NCBI RefSeq assembly: GCF_000764665.1 | Contig: NZ_JRGM01000009.1 | Coordinates: 45,111-109,110 of the forward strand | Direction of reading: 5' to 3' | Length of the DNA: 64,000 bases | DNA from: Aeromonas lacus | GTDB taxonomy: Bacteria; Pseudomonadota; Gammaproteobacteria; Enterobacterales; Aeromonadaceae | Shown: in pieces, positions 45,892-54,501 of the stretch | Layout: each line of letters begins with the position of its first letter | How positions within the stretch are numbered: the first letter of the stretch is position 1 | The notes under the pieces: model-generated | Database searches by the model: none | What the model saw: only the letters and a program-made list of their open reading frames with translations | Told to the model about the DNA's origin: nothing | Position numbers and translations under genes: made by a program

Positions 45892-48450
45892 ATGCAAGAC
45901 AAACAACTCTCTACCGAGGAGCTGATCGCCCAGGATGTGGGCGCACGACTCCCTGCTGGCGCCATGGGTGGCATCATCACCCTGCTGGCGCTGGCCTGGT
46001 CACTGTTCCAGCTCTGGATCGCCTCACCGCTCCCATTCATGCTCGGCTTTGGCGTGCTCAATGACACCGAAACCCGCTCCATTCACCTCACCTTTGCCCT
46101 GCTGCTGGCATTTCTGGTGTTTCCGGCGTTTCGCACCTCGCCGCGAGATCGGGTGCCCTTTAGCGATATCGCTCTCGCCCTGATCGCGGCCGGCGCAGCC
46201 TCCTACCTCTTCGTGATGTATCAGGCGCTGGCCCAGCGACCGGGCAACCTCACCACGGCAGATCTGGTGACGGCCTGTATCGGCATTCCGCTGCTGCTCG
46301 AAGCGGCCCGTCGTGCGCTGGGACCAGCGCTGGCGGTCATCGCCATCGTCTTTCTCACCTACAGTCTGGCGGGTCCCTGGATGCCGGGACTGTTGGCCCA
46401 CCGCGGAGTGAGCTTCACTGCACTGGCCAACCACCAGTGGATCACCACCGAGGGGGTATTTGGTATCGCCCTCGGCGTCTCCACCAGCTTCGTCTTCCTG
46501 TTCGTGCTGTTCGGCGCCTTGCTGGAGCGGGCCGGTGCCGGCCACTACTTCATCCAGCTCGCCTTCAGCCTGCTTGGTCACCTGCGCGGCGGCCCAGCCA
46601 AGGCGGCGGTAGTTGCCTCCGGCCTCACCGGCCTCATCTCGGGCTCCTCCATCGCCAACGTAGTCACCACCGGCACCTTCACCATTCCCATGATGAAGCG
46701 GGTGGGGTTCTCGAAAGAGAAGGCGGGCGCGGTTGAAGTGGCCTCTTCGGTCAACGGCCAGATCATGCCGCCAGTGATGGGGGCCGCGGCTTTCCTGATG
46801 GTCGAATACGTGGGCATCCCCTATGTGGAGATCATCAAGCATGCCTTTCTGCCTGCGGCCATCTCCTACATAGCGCTGCTCTACATCGTCCATCTGGAGG
46901 CGCTCAAGCTCGGCATGCAGCCCATCGGCAACTACCAGCCGAAACCCTGGCTGCACCGTCTGACCGGTTTTGCCTTTGGTGCAGCCCTCATCAGCGGACT
47001 GTCGATGGCGGTTTACTATGGCCTTGGCTGGCTCAAACCTGCGCTGGGCGACTATGCCCTGCCCGGTATCGGCCTGCTGCTGGCCATCGCCTATCTGGGT
47101 CTGCTGAAGATCGCCGCAAGCAATGACCCCCTGCCGGCGGAAGATCCGGACAAGCCCCTTGAGGAGTTGCCCAACACCCGTACCGTGCTGCTCTCCGGCC
47201 TTCACTTCCTGCTGCCGGTAGTGGTGCTGGTGTGGTGCCTGATGGTGGAGCGCCTCTCGCCCGGCCTCTCCGCCTTCTGGGGTACCGTGATGCTGGTGAT
47301 TATCCTGCTGACCCAGCGACCGCTGCTCAACTGGCTGCGCCAGGATGGCAAGCACAACTACGGCACCGTCGCTGACGGCGTGGTGGATCTGCGAGAAGGG
47401 CTGGTCGCAGGTGCCCGCAACATGATTGGTATCGGCATTGCCACCGCCACCGCTGGGGTCATAGTCGGTGCGGTCTCCCAGACCGGGGTGGGTCTGGTGC
47501 TGGCGGATCTGGTCGAAATGCTCTCCATGGGCAATCTGCTGCTGATGCTGCTGCTGACCGCCCTGCTGAGCCTGATCCTCGGCATGGGGCTGCCCACCAC
47601 CGCCAACTACATCGTCGTATCCAGCCTGCTGGCGCCGGTGGTGGTGACGCTGGGACAGCAGAATGGGCTGATCGTGCCGCTCATCGCGGTGCACCTGTTC
47701 GTCTTCTACTTCGGCATCATGGCGGATGTGACGCCACCGGTGGGACTGGCTTCCTTCGCGGCAGCCGCCGTCTCCAAGGGGGACCCCATCAAGACCGGGA
47801 TCACGGCCTTCTACTACAGCCTGCGTACCGCGGCACTGCCGTTCCTGTTCATCTTCAATACCGATCTGCTGTTGATCGACGTGGACTTTGCCCACGGGGT
47901 GCTGATCTTCATTGTGGCGACCATCGCCATGCTGATCTTCGCCGCCGCCACCCAGGGCCATTTTCTGGTGAAGAGCCGCTGGTACGAGAGCGTGTTGCTG
48001 CTGCTGGTCGCCTTCACCCTGTTCCGCCCGGGTTTCTGGATGGACAGGCTTCATGATCCCTATCGGGTTACCCCGCCCGCCGAGTTGGCAAAAACCTTGG
48101 GCGAAGTGGAGGCGGAGAGCACCCTGCGGCTACGGCTCCTGGGGGAAGATGCGGTAGGCAAACCCCGCCAGTTCACCCTGCTGGTGCCCGTACCGGAAGG
48201 GGCCACGGGTGAAGAGCGGCTGGCCAATCTGGGGCTCACCCTCTATGAGCAGGATGGCAAGACGCTGATCGACAGCGTCGCCTTCGGCAGCCCGGCTGCC
48301 GCCATGGGGCTGGAGTTCGATCAGGAGATCCTGGCCGTCAAAGCGCCGACCGACCGCTGGCGCAAAGAGCTGATGTGGATCCCGGGCTTCCTGCTGTTTG
48401 GCGCCATCATCTGGTTGCAGCGCCGCCGCGTGGTGGTCAGCGCAAGCTGA
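45892..48450 (+). CDS. TRAP transporter fused permease (4TM + 12TM) with C-terminal DUF3394-like domain
   Basis: 852 residues from the ATG at 45892. It has about eighteen membrane segments: the small DctQ-like part (about 25-140), then the DctM domain with GAAAFLMVEYVGIPYVEI and GMGLPTTANYIVVSSLLAPV. The last 150 residues are a soluble, PDZ-like region (DSVAFGSPAAAMGLEFDQEILAV) ending in one more span. This corresponds to the DUF3394 extension of TAXI-linked permeases. It uses the Na+ or H+ gradient with the TAXI receptor just upstream. Confidence 0.92.
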   Translation: MQDKQLSTEELIAQDVGARLPAGAMGGIITLLALAWSLFQLWIASPLPFMLGFGVLNDTETRSIHLTFALLLAFLVFPAFRTSPRDRVPFSDIALALIAAGAASYLFVMYQALAQRPGNLTTADLVTACIGIPLLLEAARRALGPALAVIAIVFLTYSLAGPWMPGLLAHRGVSFTALANHQWITTEGVFGIALGVSTSFVFLFVLFGALLERAGAGHYFIQLAFSLLGHLRGGPAKAAVVASGLTGLISGSSIANVVTTGTFTIPMMKRVGFSKEKAGAVEVASSVNGQIMPPVMGAAAFLMVEYVGIPYVEIIKHAFLPAAISYIALLYIVHLEALKLGMQPIGNYQPKPWLHRLTGFAFGAALISGLSMAVYYGLGWLKPALGDYALPGIGLLLAIAYLGLLKIAASNDPLPAEDPDKPLEELPNTRTVLLSGLHFLLPVVVLVWCLMVERLSPGLSAFWGTVMLVIILLTQRPLLNWLRQDGKHNYGTVADGVVDLREGLVAGARNMIGIGIATATAGVIVGAVSQTGVGLVLADLVEMLSMGNLLLMLLLTALLSLILGMGLPTTANYIVVSSLLAPVVVTLGQQNGLIVPLIAVHLFVFYFGIMADVTPPVGLASFAAAAVSKGDPIKTGITAFYYSLRTAALPFLFIFNTDLLLIDVDFAHGVLIFIVATIAMLIFAAATQGHFLVKSRWYESVLLLLVAFTLFRPGFWMDRLHDPYRVTPPAELAKTLGEVEAESTLRLRLLGEDAVGKPRQFTLLVPVPEGATGEERLANLGLTLYEQDGKTLIDSVAFGSPAAAMGLEFDQEILAVKAPTDRWRKELMWIPGFLLFGAIIWLQRRRVVVSAS

Positions 48451-48478
48451 TGGATTCCCGCATCTGCATGAGAAACGA

Positions 48479-48508
48479 GAGAGGGCCGCGACAGCGGCCC
48501 TCTTTTTT
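48479..48508 (+). terminator. TRAP operon terminator
   Basis: Stem AGAGGGCCGC-gaca-GCGGCCCTCT followed by TTTTT, about 30 nt beyond the permease stop. Confidence 0.93.
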
Positions 48509-48549
48509 GAAGCGCTGATACCAGGGGATAACCCCCCGCCTTCAGCCAG

Positions 48550-48754
48550 AAAAAAAGTGGGGTGACATATCCATGTCACCCCCTCGCAAATAAGCATGTT
48601 CCATATTGGAATCCGGTCGTCGCGGGCGCCTCTCCGAACCTCCCGAAAGTTCGCTACCCATCAGAAGTCAGCGCCAGTTGCAGCGATACAAGTGACCAGC
48701 AACCCGTTACAACCCTCTTCCACACGGCAGCAAGCCGCCGTGTTTGTCCTTGCA
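48550..48754 (-). ncRNA. Candidate sRNA with three hairpins and its own terminator
   Basis: Between the TRAP terminator and the phospholipase gene there is no credible ORF, but the minus strand is highly structured. A hairpin ACACGGC..GCCGTGT (48722-48743) sits near the presumed 5' end, CGAAC-ttttcgggag-type-GTTCG at 48635-48653, and a strong terminator GGGGTGACAT-ggat-ATGTCACCCC + A C T7 (48550-48582). A -10-like TAATAT lies at 48761-48766, without a clear -35. I do not recognise the family. Boundaries at the 5' end are a guess. Confidence 0.5.
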
Positions 48755-48955
48755 ACTGAAATATTACGCAGAAAAACAAAATAAAAAACGATTTTATGCC
48801 CAATTCATTCACATGTCGGTACAAGAAACAGCCTTGCCACCACCATGAATTGGTTATAAAACAGCTAGATAGACTCAATTATGGCTATTCACCCGCAATG
48901 TGCATCGGCAAAGACCTACACGCCTTTGCGAGATCTCGCACAAAAAATGGCCAGC

Positions 48956-50203
48956 TCACAACCAGCGATGCAGTGGTAACCAGTCGCTGATCCTGCCGAC
49001 CAGACGCCGTGACCACCCTCCCGGTTTGCGTGGTTCGCTCGGCCCTTGCCACTGTTGCAGCCACGCCTGCAACTGCTGGCAGATGGGCGCACACTCCAGC
49101 TGCAACATCAGCTCGGTATTGAGAAAAAGCGAGCGGGGATCGAGGTTGAGGCTGCCAAACAGGGCACGATCCTCTCCCAGCAGGATCAGCTTGGCGTGCA
49201 GGCTGCTTTGCCCTTCATCAAACTCGTACAGCCGGATCCCCTGACGCAGCAACCAGCCCCTGTGGCGCAAGTAAGCGCCGTACACCAGCGGCACATCCGT
49301 GCTGGCCAGCGAGTTGGTGAGGATCTCGATCACCACTCCCTGCCGACGCAACCGTTGCAAACGGAGCCGAAAGCCGCGCGTGAGGATCAGATAGGGAGTC
49401 ACCATGCGGAGCGTGGAGGGAGCCTCAGCCAACTGTCGCCAGAGCTGGCGAGCCGTCACCGGGCGGGAAACCAGCCCTTTGCCGGGCCGGTCAAACCAGA
49501 CCTCGGCCCGACCGTTATGCCACGCAAGCGCAGGCTTGTTGCCGTCAAACAGGGAGGCAGGCAGATCATAAACGGCAGCGACCGCGGGATCCGCCATGGT
49601 GAGGAGGAAATCGTTAACCACACGAATTTCGGCGGGCTGCAATCTTCGGCGCAACAGGTGGCGGATAGGGTGGCTCCAGCGGCTCTGCCAGAACTGGGCA
49701 AACCCCGCCGTCATCTGCTCGCAAATGGCCCCCTGACAGGCAAGATCGAGATCCACGAAAGGAGCTTCCGGATCCAGCCCGAAATATCGATCACCAATAT
49801 TGCGGCCACCGATAAGCGCCAGCTTGCCATCCACCAGCAGCAGCTTGTTGTGCATCCGGTGATTGATGCGGCGAAAGGTGAAGAGCCCCTCCAACAGCAG
49901 TGCCAACGGCCGCCAGCCCCTTAGCCAGAAGGGGTTGAACAGACGTACCTCGATACCGGGACAGTGAGCCACCATCTCCAGAAAGCGGTTGTCCCCGGCA
50001 TAGAGGTCATCGACCAGCAGTTGCACCCTGACTCCACGCCGGGCGGCATGGAGCAGCTCGCTCAGCAGCAGCTTGCCGCTGCTGTCCTCTTCCCAGCTGT
50101 AGTACTGCGCCTGGATCTGCTCGCGGGCAGAGCGGATCCAGTGGCAGCGCACCTTGAGCGCCAGGGCAGGGTCATCGATCAGGGCAAAGGATCCGGGGAT
50201 CAT
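48956..50203 (-). CDS. Phospholipase D family protein (cardiolipin synthase C-like)
   Basis: 415 residues without signal peptide or membrane span. It has two HKD motifs: HRMHNKLLLVDGKLALIGG (about 116-134) and SSLHAKLILLGEDRALFGSLN (about 333-353), as expected for the PLDc2 superfamily. It opens FALIDDPALALKVRCHWIRSAREQIQAQYYSW. ClsC-type proteins make cardiolipin from PG and PE. Here the usual ymdB partner is absent, so phosphodiesterase or transphosphatidylase function is the safest statement. It could also act on other lipid or nucleic-acid phosphodiesters. Confidence 0.83.
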   Translation of the reverse strand: MIPGSFALIDDPALALKVRCHWIRSAREQIQAQYYSWEEDSSGKLLLSELLHAARRGVRVQLLVDDLYAGDNRFLEMVAHCPGIEVRLFNPFWLRGWRPLALLLEGLFTFRRINHRMHNKLLLVDGKLALIGGRNIGDRYFGLDPEAPFVDLDLACQGAICEQMTAGFAQFWQSRWSHPIRHLLRRRLQPAEIRVVNDFLLTMADPAVAAVYDLPASLFDGNKPALAWHNGRAEVWFDRPGKGLVSRPVTARQLWRQLAEAPSTLRMVTPYLILTRGFRLRLQRLRRQGVVIEILTNSLASTDVPLVYGAYLRHRGWLLRQGIRLYEFDEGQSSLHAKLILLGEDRALFGSLNLDPRSLFLNTELMLQLECAPICQQLQAWLQQWQGPSEPRKPGGWSRRLVGRISDWLPLHRWL

Positions 50204-50293
50204 CTTGTCATCCTGCTGTCATGGCCAGGTGTCATAACGCAGCAAGCCTCTTCGTATATCGACACTTTTCGTATCTCGAAACAGGGAGTTGCT

Positions 50294-50470
50294 ATGGAAC
50301 TGCACGATACCCCTATGCTGCGCTATCTGGGCCAGCTCCACCAGCCGGATAAAACACCCGGCATCGAGCCGGCCCACTGGTTCTTGCTGCACAGGGATGG
50401 TGGCTGGCCGCTAACGACCACGCCGGAGCCTCAGCCGGTCAATCGGCTTATGGCTGAGCCGCTTCGATAG
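50294..50470 (+). CDS. Small ORF of 58 residues, function unknown
   Basis: It starts MELHDTPMLRYLGQLHQPD with GGGAG seven bases upstream and lies in the divergent gap beside the phospholipase gene. Its last 22 nt overlap the 3' end of mltF. Composition is normal for a protein (Pro, Leu and His with one Trp-Phe-Leu-Leu stretch) and it has no signal peptide. I do not recognise it. The good ribosome-binding site and isolated position favour a real small gene over chance. Confidence 0.45.
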   Translation: MELHDTPMLRYLGQLHQPDKTPGIEPAHWFLLHRDGGWPLTTTPEPQPVNRLMAEPLR

Positions 50471-51872
50471 CCGCGGCCTTGCCCTCGATCTGGGGCAGGC
50501 TGAAGCGATAGCCAACATAGTACTTGTAGATGGTGCCGACATAGTTGATCGGCCCCTGCCCCACCTCGTTGGCAACCAGCTGATCCACGTTGCCGAACCA
50601 GACATTGGGATCCAGCCCCAGCTTGCCCGCCTTGTCCCGCAGGGCCTGAACCCGATTCGGCCCGGCATTGTAGGCGGCGAGCGCAAAGAGGTGACGGTTG
50701 AGCCGATCCAGATTGGGATCGTTGAAGTAGGTATCGAGGATCAGGCGCAGATAGCGGCAGGCCGCCTCGACGTTGCCATCCAGCGTCGTCAGTCTGGCCC
50801 CCGTGATATTGACCTCGCGGCCGGTGCTGGGCAGAAGCTGCATGATGCCGACCGCCCCCTTCTCGGAGCGGATAGCGGGGTTGAGGCCGGACTCTTTATA
50901 TGCCAGCGCAGCCAGCATCAGCCAGTCCAGCTCGTACTGCTTCGCGTACTTCTCCAGTACCTTGCGAATGGTTGCCAGCCGCCCCATGGGGTCCGGTGCC
51001 AGTATGTTGCTCATCTGGTCGCTGCGCGCCAGCAGGCGGCGCAGAGTCATGTCGCTATAGAGACTGTTGCGGCTGGCGCCCGCCAGATAACGGTTAACCG
51101 CGTTAAGGAGGTCGGGGCTGTTCTTGCGTAGCGCCCAGGCACTGGTGCCCTTGCTGCGCAGGGGGATCAGCTTGTGCGCCTTGAGGCCGGAGATCATCCC
51201 CCCCAGCCAGATCCGCCCCTTGTAGCTGTCGGTCACCGTCAGCGGAATGATGCCGGCCGCCACCATCTCCAGCAGATCCCCATCCTGCAGATACTCGGGC
51301 ACCGTCTCGATATAGACAGGAGGCAGCCCAAGCTCGCGAAACAACCAGTTGAGCTGACGCAGGCTCTCGCAATAACTGGAGCTGGCACGCACCCAGACCC
51401 GCCGGCCGGAGAGCTGGGTAATGCGGTTGAAGGCGGGTAGCGTATTCTGGCTGACCACCCACTCCTCGATGGAGGAGATCAGCGGCCGGGAGAAGGTCAC
51501 CTGTTCGCGCCGGGTGGGAGTCACCGTCATATTGGCCGCCACCAGATCGCCGCGTCCCTCAGCCAGATAATCGAGCAACTTGTCCTGCCGAACCGGGATG
51601 TAGACCACCTTGAGCGGCACCTTCTCCTTGGCGAGGTAGGTCTTGTTCAACCAGCGCTCGAACCCTTGCAGCTGATTGACCAGAATGCCGTACTGGGCAC
51701 CCTTGTCGAGGAAATAGAAACCGCGCTCATAGACCACCAGAGCCCTGAGTTCGCGCTTTTGCAAAATGGTTTCGAGGTCCCCGGGTTGGGGAAGGCGCTG
51801 TGGCTTGAGATCGGCCGCCAGCAGAGGGAGAGACCAGAGAGCCAGCAGGCCCCAGATCCAGTGCCGCATCAT
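50448..51872 (-). CDS. mltF: MltF, membrane-bound lytic transglycosylase F
   Basis: 474 residues from the ATG at 51872. The N-terminal signal or anchor is MMRHWIWGLLALWSLPLLAAD. An SBP-3-like regulatory domain (about 40-265) precedes the SLT domain, with catalytic Glu in YKESGLNPAIRS, GAVGIMQLLPSTG, and the AYNAGPNRV motif. It cleaves glycan strands to 1,6-anhydro-MurNAc. The two-domain layout and absence of a lipobox Cys distinguish it from MltC or Slt70. Transcribed alone, with a short gap to yfcZ upstream. Confidence 0.92.
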   Translation of the reverse strand: MMRHWIWGLLALWSLPLLAADLKPQRLPQPGDLETILQKRELRALVVYERGFYFLDKGAQYGILVNQLQGFERWLNKTYLAKEKVPLKVVYIPVRQDKLLDYLAEGRGDLVAANMTVTPTRREQVTFSRPLISSIEEWVVSQNTLPAFNRITQLSGRRVWVRASSSYCESLRQLNWLFRELGLPPVYIETVPEYLQDGDLLEMVAAGIIPLTVTDSYKGRIWLGGMISGLKAHKLIPLRSKGTSAWALRKNSPDLLNAVNRYLAGASRNSLYSDMTLRRLLARSDQMSNILAPDPMGRLATIRKVLEKYAKQYELDWLMLAALAYKESGLNPAIRSEKGAVGIMQLLPSTGREVNITGARLTTLDGNVEAACRYLRLILDTYFNDPNLDRLNRHLFALAAYNAGPNRVQALRDKAGKLGLDPNVWFGNVDQLVANEVGQGPINYVGTIYKYYVGYRFSLPQIEGKAAAIEAAQP

Positions 51873-52001
51873 GATGTTGTCGCCTTCTGTTGGCCGACTC
51901 GCGCCGGGCAAAACCGTCTGTGGGATAGAGTAACTATAGAACGCAGACCCACAGCAGAAGGGTCAACACGGCAGGACTGGCCTGCCGCGTCATCAGAGGG
52001 C

Positions 52002-52304
52002 TCAGATAGAGCGGGCCCGCATTTCGAAGATCAGTTTTTCGGCGGTGCAGGTAAATTGCAGGCGGGCTTTCAGGATCACGCCGTTGGCGCCCTGGGTCAG
52101 TTCACTGCTGCTCTTGGCTTCAGCAGTCACCTGCTTGGCCAGTGCTTCATAGGCAGCCAGCTTGGCACGAGCATCAGCCTCGGCAGCGGCTTCGATCACC
52201 AGTTCCATCACATCATCGCCTTCACCGATGATGGTGCCGATCTCGGCAAAACAGCCACAGCTGTCACAGGTTTCGTTCAGTTCAACTTTCTCGTCTACAG
52301 ACAT
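52002..52304 (-). CDS. yfcZ: YfcZ/YiiS family (DUF406) protein
   Basis: 100 residues. It opens MSVDEKVELNETCDSCGCFAEIGTIIGEGDDV, a Cys-rich start typical of the YfcZ/YiiS family. An Ala/Glu-rich helix (AAAEADARAKLAAYEALAKQV in part) and a short beta-containing end follow. It is a cytoplasmic protein of unknown function; E. coli members sit beside fadI and near superoxide genes. A TatA-like gene precedes it on the same strand further right. Confidence 0.85.
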   Translation of the reverse strand: MSVDEKVELNETCDSCGCFAEIGTIIGEGDDVMELVIEAAAEADARAKLAAYEALAKQVTAEAKSSSELTQGANGVILKARLQFTCTAEKLIFEMRARSI

Positions 52305-52321
52305 ACTTTTACTCCTACTGC

Positions 52322-52483
52322 TTATTTCGGATGATTTTCATCGTCACGCATGGCTTTACGAAAATCCCTGATAGCGGTTCCCAGATCCTCACCCGCACTG
52401 GCCAGACGCTTACTGCCAAACACCAGCACAACCACCAGCAAGAGGATCAACATGTGCCAGATATGAATTCCACCGAGTCCCAT
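52322..52483 (-). CDS. tatE: TatA/TatE-family twin-arginine translocase component
   Basis: 53 residues, too short for ordinary ORF listings. It opens MGLGGIHIWHMLILLLVVVLV, a single short membrane helix, then FGSKRL, the TatA hinge motif. The short amphipathic helix (ASAGEDLGTAIRDFRKAM) and a charged tail complete the family layout. It has GAGGAG seven bases before the ATG. It would supplement TatA in the pore of the Tat pathway. No tatB or tatC adjoins it, so it is a lone paralogue like E. coli tatE. Length is shorter than the usual 67-90 residues, with the C-terminal tail missing. Confidence 0.82.
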   Translation of the reverse strand: MGLGGIHIWHMLILLLVVVLVFGSKRLASAGEDLGTAIRDFRKAMRDDENHPK

Positions 52484-52587
52484 AGGGATGCTCCTCAAAG
52501 AGAGATATCTATCAGTTGTATCAAAACAGAGCGCAAGAATTGTTGGGCAAAATCAAGGCGGGTGCAAGTGAGCAAATAAATCACTAC

Positions 52588-52696
52588 AAAAAATAGGGCG
52601 ACCCGAAGGTCGCCATATTAGTTGTGCTACGTGTCCCCTCAACCGCTACATCCTGTACCAGTGGTTCATCCGAACCTGAGACCATTCGAGGATAAG
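52588..52696 (-). ncRNA. Candidate Rsm/CsrC-like sRNA with CsrA-binding hairpins
   Basis: On the minus strand there is no ORF, but the hairpin GGTTC-GGAT-GAACC (52663-52676) presents GGA in a four-base loop. TAC-AGGAT-GTA (52647-52657) matches the ACAGGAUGU core of CsrA's preferred site, and GAGGGGACAC adds a third GGA. A terminator follows: GGCGACC-ttcg-GGTCGCC + CTATTTTTTG (52585-52614). A weak -10 (TATCTT, 52703-52708) would start the RNA near 52696. It is similar in size and plan to Pseudomonas RsmY/RsmZ. The assignment is inferred from motifs only. Confidence 0.5.
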
Positions 52697-52757
52697 ATCG
52701 CCAAGATATGAAAACAAATGGTATAAATTCATCTTAGAGTTGAAGAGGATTCATATC

Positions 52758-53726
52758 ATGCTGCTGGAACAACTGGGTCGTATCGACCTCAATTTGCTGA
52801 TTATCCTGCAGGTTCTGCTGGAGGAACGCAACGGCAGCAAGGCAGCCAGACGACTGCATTTGAGTCAATCTGCGGTCAGCAAAGCGCTTGGCCGGCTGCG
52901 GGAAACCTTTGACGATCCCCTCTTTATCCGCTCCGCCTACGGGCTGGAACCGACCCCCCGCGCACTGGTGCTGCAACAGCAGCTGCAACCCATCCTGCTG
53001 TCGCTGGACAACCTGATCCAGCCGCCGGAGTTCGACCCGGCCAACTCGGATCGGGAGTTCGTCATCGCCAGTATGGACAGCGCCTTCACCCTGTTTGCCC
53101 CGCTTTACCTGAGCGAGCTGAAGCGGCAGGCACCACGGATCCGCCTGCGCTATGAAGAGTGGACCGAAAACAGCCTGACCGAGATGAGTCAGGGGCAGGT
53201 GGACATCGCCTTCGCGGTGCGGGAGAACTGCATCAGCTCCGATTACCGGCTCGACACCCTGCCCGGCAGCATCTGCCAGCGAGTGCTGGCGGTCGATGAC
53301 CTCACCTGTCTGGTGCAGCAACACCACCCCGCCCTGCAGGAGCCGCGCTGGGATCTCGGCCACTACCTCAGCTATCCCCATGTCCAGACCTACTGCGAGG
53401 GGAGGGATCGCTGGATGCTGGATCACAAGCTGGCGGAGCACGACCTCTACCGGCGTATCGAGGCGAGTGTCCCCTCATTTGAGGCGGCACTACGGATGGG
53501 TATGCACTCCGATATGATCGTCACCCTCTCCAAGCTCTACGCCCGCCACGCGACCCAGGTCTATCCACTGTTGCAACTGCCGCTGCCCATCGAGCTGGAC
53601 AGCATCTCGCACCTGCTGATCTGGCATCAGCGTCACAGCGAGGATCCGGGCCACCGCTGGCTGCGGGAGCTGCTGCTGACCCTCATCATGAGCAAACTGG
53701 AACCCGCAGCGACCGCATGCGGGTGA
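52758..53726 (+). CDS. LysR-family transcriptional regulator
   Basis: 322 residues from the ATG at 52758 (GAGGA upstream). The DNA-binding part opens LGRIDLNLLIILQVLLEERNG, a NodD/LeuO/YbeF-like start, with HTH SKAARRLHLSQSAVSKALGRLRE at about 27-48. The effector domain (about 90-310) has an ordinary periplasmic-binding fold. The DLNLL opening places it with the group including LeuO and NahR. Its target cannot be told, since the downstream genes are convergent and the upstream RNA candidate is divergent. Confidence 0.87.
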   Translation: MLLEQLGRIDLNLLIILQVLLEERNGSKAARRLHLSQSAVSKALGRLRETFDDPLFIRSAYGLEPTPRALVLQQQLQPILLSLDNLIQPPEFDPANSDREFVIASMDSAFTLFAPLYLSELKRQAPRIRLRYEEWTENSLTEMSQGQVDIAFAVRENCISSDYRLDTLPGSICQRVLAVDDLTCLVQQHHPALQEPRWDLGHYLSYPHVQTYCEGRDRWMLDHKLAEHDLYRRIEASVPSFEAALRMGMHSDMIVTLSKLYARHATQVYPLLQLPLPIELDSISHLLIWHQRHSEDPGHRWLRELLLTLIMSKLEPAATACG

Positions 53727-53744
53727 CGGCACATCCTCTCGGCA

Positions 53745-53785
53745 GCAAAAAAGAACGGGGCTCTGCGTAGCCCCGTTTCATTCAT
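53745..53785. terminator. Bidirectional terminator between lysR and marC-type genes
   Basis: Stem AACGGGGCT / AGCCCCGTT with a CTGCGT loop, followed by TTCATTC on the plus strand and CTTTTTTGC on the minus strand. It serves the convergent genes on either side. Confidence 0.85.
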
Positions 53786-53802
53786 TTCGGCATGCAAACC
53801 GG

Positions 53803-54402
53803 TCAGCCCTGACCGGTCACCGCCAGATAGTGATGTACCCCGTCCAGCAGCATCTGCACCGAGATCATCACCAGCAGCATCCCCATCAGCCGCTCCACCG
53901 CAGTGAGTCCACGCTCACCCAGCAGCTTGTTGAATACCTCGTAGAACATCAGGATCACCGCGCTGGCGGCCCATGCCATGAAGAGCGCCAACGACCAGTC
54001 CACCATCCGGGTGGGCTCCTGATTGGCCAGCAGCATCAAAGAGGCGAGGATCGAGGGGCCGGCGATCATCGGGATCGCCATCGGCACCAGGAAAGGCTCC
54101 TCGCCCGCCGCCAGTCCGGTCACCCCCCCTTCACTCGGGAAGATCATCTTGATGGCGATCAGGAACAGGATGATGCCGCCGGCAATGCTGACCGCTTCCT
54201 GCCGCAGGTTGAGGAAGCCGAGGATCTGCTGACCGACAAAGAGGAAGAGCATCATGATGGCCAGCGAGAAGAGCAGCTCGCGGATCATCACCTTGCGCCG
54301 CCGCTTGGGATCGATATGGCGCAGGATGGAGAGGAAGACCGGCAGGTTGCCCAGCGGGTCCATGATAAGAAACAGCATGACTGCGGCAGAGAAAGTATCC
54401 AT
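53803..54402 (-). CDS. yhgN: MarC/YhgN-family inner-membrane protein
   Basis: 199 residues with six membrane segments (about 3-22, 42-60, 70-88, 106-124, 138-158 and 178-195). MDPLGNLPVFLSIL near the start and IAGPSILASLMLL are typical of MarC-related proteins. Family function is unresolved despite the multiple-antibiotic-resistance label of MarC. It matches E. coli YhgN in length. It lies 99 nt after yecH on the same strand, so they may share a transcript. Confidence 0.88.
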   Translation of the reverse strand: MDTFSAAVMLFLIMDPLGNLPVFLSILRHIDPKRRRKVMIRELLFSLAIMMLFLFVGQQILGFLNLRQEAVSIAGGIILFLIAIKMIFPSEGGVTGLAAGEEPFLVPMAIPMIAGPSILASLMLLANQEPTRMVDWSLALFMAWAASAVILMFYEVFNKLLGERGLTAVERLMGMLLVMISVQMLLDGVHHYLAVTGQG

Positions 54403-54501
54403 ACAACGCCCGGGCTACGCCTTGAATTGGGAAATGGGAGGGGGCGAAATATAGCAAAGGGCGAGAAGTTGAGCGAGCGCCATCACGCGCTCGCCAGGGG
54501 G

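Noticed and set aside
46024..48054. 676-residue minus-strand ORF opposite the TRAP permease
   Set aside because: Gln/His/Glu-rich composition with no motif; shadow of the GC-rich permease gene.
48654..48878. 74-residue minus-strand ORF
   Set aside because: Begins in a strongly structured, terminator-linked region and has no ribosome-binding site; an sRNA explains the structure better.
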